A DNA stretch of 64,000 nt. Source: Reddybacter sp041277045 (GTDB taxonomy: Bacteria > Pseudomonadota > Gammaproteobacteria > Pseudomonadales > Porticoccaceae). Shown here one piece after another: positions 63,009 to 64,000 of this stretch (positions are counted from its first letter, which is position 1; the number at the start of each line of letters is the position of its first letter). The DNA lies in NCBI GenBank assembly GCA_041277045.1, contig JBGFSY010000004.1, positions 424,026 through 488,025 of the forward strand, read 5' to 3'. The notes beneath the pieces were generated by a model. That model was not told where the DNA came from. It was given only the letters and a program-made list of their open reading frames with translations, and made no database searches. Both the position numbers and the translations under genes were made by a program.

Positions 63009-63839
63009 TTCATTTGCCTCTAACTCTTTTAGCGAGTTACCTTTACTATTTTTCCAAGCAGTTAACCCATTAGATGCACCACCCCTAACTACGGTAGCAG
63101 CAGTACTTGGGCTTCCAAATTCCATATCTTTGACAAAGACATAAAAATCCTTTTCTGGTTTAAGTAGGCCTTTTTCAATGAGCTGCTCTCTCTTTTTTCT
63201 TGATTGAACAGCCGACGGCCTGTGCTCTAGTACTGCTTGCGACCCCTCAAAAACTACAAATCCGTTCGCGGTTCTTTTACCCGTTGCTTCTAAGCCTTTT
63301 ATTTTGCAATAAAGCAGCTCTTTTGGATCACTGGCCTCATCAATTGCTATATTGAAATCTGAGACACCTAGTACAGGTAAGAGCTGAAGGCATTTTTCAA
63401 GAAAAACATCCATCTCAGCTGCATCCGATTCAGGTAATTTTGCGCCACTACTTGCAGAGTTCATAACAACGGCCGAACCGTTGTTATTTGCTTTTTCAAT
63501 AAGTATGCCTTCCAAGTATCGAATATGTGCTTTAGTGAGGTTTTCATCTTTAGAAACAAAAACCGTGGCGGAATTCCAGAAGTCCTTTGATGCGTGGTTT
63601 TTTAATCGGTTTGCTACATTCTCAGCCTCGCCAATATAAATAGCTCTATCGCCACTTTCTGGTTCGACGCCAGTGAGTAAATAAAACCCAGGGCTGCTTA
63701 GTTCGTCACGTTTTAGCAGGTCAGATATCTCTGTCCTTGGTGCAGCAATAGCCTTTCCAGACCAGTTGGAAAGCTCCGCAGTTCTCAGCCCACTTGGACT
63801 TCCGTGAGCAAGAAATAGTTTTATAGTTGCTGCTTGCAA
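63003..63839 (-). CDS. GIY-YIG nuclease family protein with DUF4357
   Basis: A 278-residue protein. The N-terminal GIY-YIG domain has GFYLLTG at 51-57 and AIYIGEAENVANRL at 66-79, with the catalytic Arg78. The C-terminal part (about 205-270, FEGSQAVLEHRPSAVQSRKKREQLIEKGLL and FGSPSTAATVVRGGASNG) matches DUF4357, which is often joined to GIY-YIG domains in predicted mobile or defence genes. It may cut DNA; the target is unknown. The start is TTG 63839 with AAGGAGAG six bases before it. Its stop lies in an attC site. Confidence 0.85.
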   Translation of the reverse strand: MQAATIKLFLAHGSPSGLRTAELSNWSGKAIAAPRTEISDLLKRDELSSPGFYLLTGVEPESGDRAIYIGEAENVANRLKNHASKDFWNSATVFVSKDENLTKAHIRYLEGILIEKANNNGSAVVMNSASSGAKLPESDAAEMDVFLEKCLQLLPVLGVSDFNIAIDEASDPKELLYCKIKGLEATGKRTANGFVVFEGSQAVLEHRPSAVQSRKKREQLIEKGLLKPEKDFYVFVKDMEFGSPSTAATVVRGGASNGLTAWKNSKGNSLKELEANET

Positions 63840-63855
63840 TGAACTCTCCTTTGAA

Positions 63856-63879
63856 ACTTAACGCCTCAAGAAGAGGCGC
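63856..63879 (-). other. Half attC-like site interrupted by an IS3 element
   Basis: On the minus strand, a GCCTC-TTCTT-GAGGC hairpin and GTTAAGT (63856-63862) form the R' half of an attC site. The 5' half is missing where the IS3 end begins at 63880. It marks the start of the GIY-YIG cassette. Confidence 0.6.
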
Positions 63880-64000
63880 TGATCTTGTACCACTTTCGCG
63901 GACACTTTTTATGCGCACAGCTTTTCATAATTGATGGGCGATTGATACCCCAAACTAGAATGCAGACGCTCTCTGTTGTAAAAATCAATGTACTCAATAA
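63880..64000 (-). mobile_element. IS3-family insertion sequence, right end (partial)
   Basis: The terminal inverted repeat runs from TGATCTTGTACC at 63880 to 63904, with the tip facing left. On the minus strand the transposase (OrfB) C-terminus follows, so the element body extends beyond the window. It has inserted into an attC site at the end of the cassette array. Confidence 0.85.
63909..64000 (-). CDS. IS3-family transposase OrfB, C-terminal end (partial)
   Basis: The frame ending at TAA 63909-63911 encodes EYIDFYNRERLHSSLGYQSP, the conserved C-terminal signature of IS3-type DDE transposases (the YNxxRxHSxLGY...P motif), followed by INYEKLCA. The rest of the gene is outside the window. 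Confidence 0.9.
   Translation of the reverse strand, partial: IEYIDFYNRERLHSSLGYQSPINYEKLCA

Noticed and set aside
60938..63862. CRISPR array
   Set aside because: The repeated dyads are only similar in ends, differ in the centre, are spaced by genes and flank coding frames; there are no regular spacers, so integron attC sites fit and CRISPR does not.
60938..64000. Integron integrase gene (intI)
   Set aside because: No tyrosine recombinase frame is found on either strand in the window; it could lie to the right.

Overview
The window looks like chromosome of a free-living, probably marine gammaproteobacterium. The pointers are serB divergent from an AhpA/YtjB-type gene, the prkA-yeaH-spoVR block, long-form purL, a thioredoxin-TPR chaperedoxin, clpB, gltX, a MerR-controlled leucine (liu) operon, and many CoA-thioester enzymes. 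The exact taxon is inference; a Spongiibacteraceae/Cellvibrionales-like lineage would fit. Most of the window is housekeeping plus lipid, branched-chain and probably terpenoid or steroid catabolism.

Layout. 1-6549: end of a TetR regulator, then a minus-strand run (nuclease-fold protein, SDR, enoyl-CoA hydratase, NudC, metallo-hydrolase, F420-type LLM oxidoreductase), a divergent Ddn-like F420 protein and a small conserved acidic protein. 6850-14997: nagZ, an MscS channel, a methylthioinosine phosphorylase-type enzyme with a YqaA-like membrane protein, a secreted esterase-like protein, two small proteins, a hot-dog thioesterase, a carboxylesterase and a Baeyer-Villiger monooxygenase. 15019-18389: DUF1329 protein, methyltransferase, SDR. 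18390-20277: a fossil IS3 end, a viroplasmin-RNase H, and the last codons of a lost enoyl-CoA hydratase. 20278-29732: the liu operon with its regulator, a perfect palindromic operator candidate and a divergent acyl-CoA synthetase. 29848-34537: SDR, AhpA/YtjB-like protein, serB, zinc alcohol dehydrogenase. 34992-43704: a catabolic cluster (cysteine-less thiolase-fold protein, DUF35, two MaoC proteins, a dead and a live acyl-CoA dehydrogenase), then a frameshifted amidohydrolase and an epimerase. 43726-60685: spoVR-yeaH-prkA, purL, cnoX, NIF3-like, clpB, a LapD-like c-di-GMP receptor, gltX and tRNA-Ala.

60938-64000 differs from the rest: it is visibly more A+T-rich and is built as an integron cassette array read on the minus strand. 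Three attC-like sites (60938-60999, 61379-61494, 62892-63008) and one half site cut by an IS3-family element separate the genes. The central cassette carries a class III nucleotide cyclase followed eight bases later by a DUF5706-type membrane protein, which is the gene pair of a Pycsar anti-phage system. Its flanking cassettes encode a GIY-YIG/DUF4357 protein and a small protein resembling effector-associated conflict-system components. No integrase gene is inside the window. This cassette-borne defence block is the most interesting part of the window.
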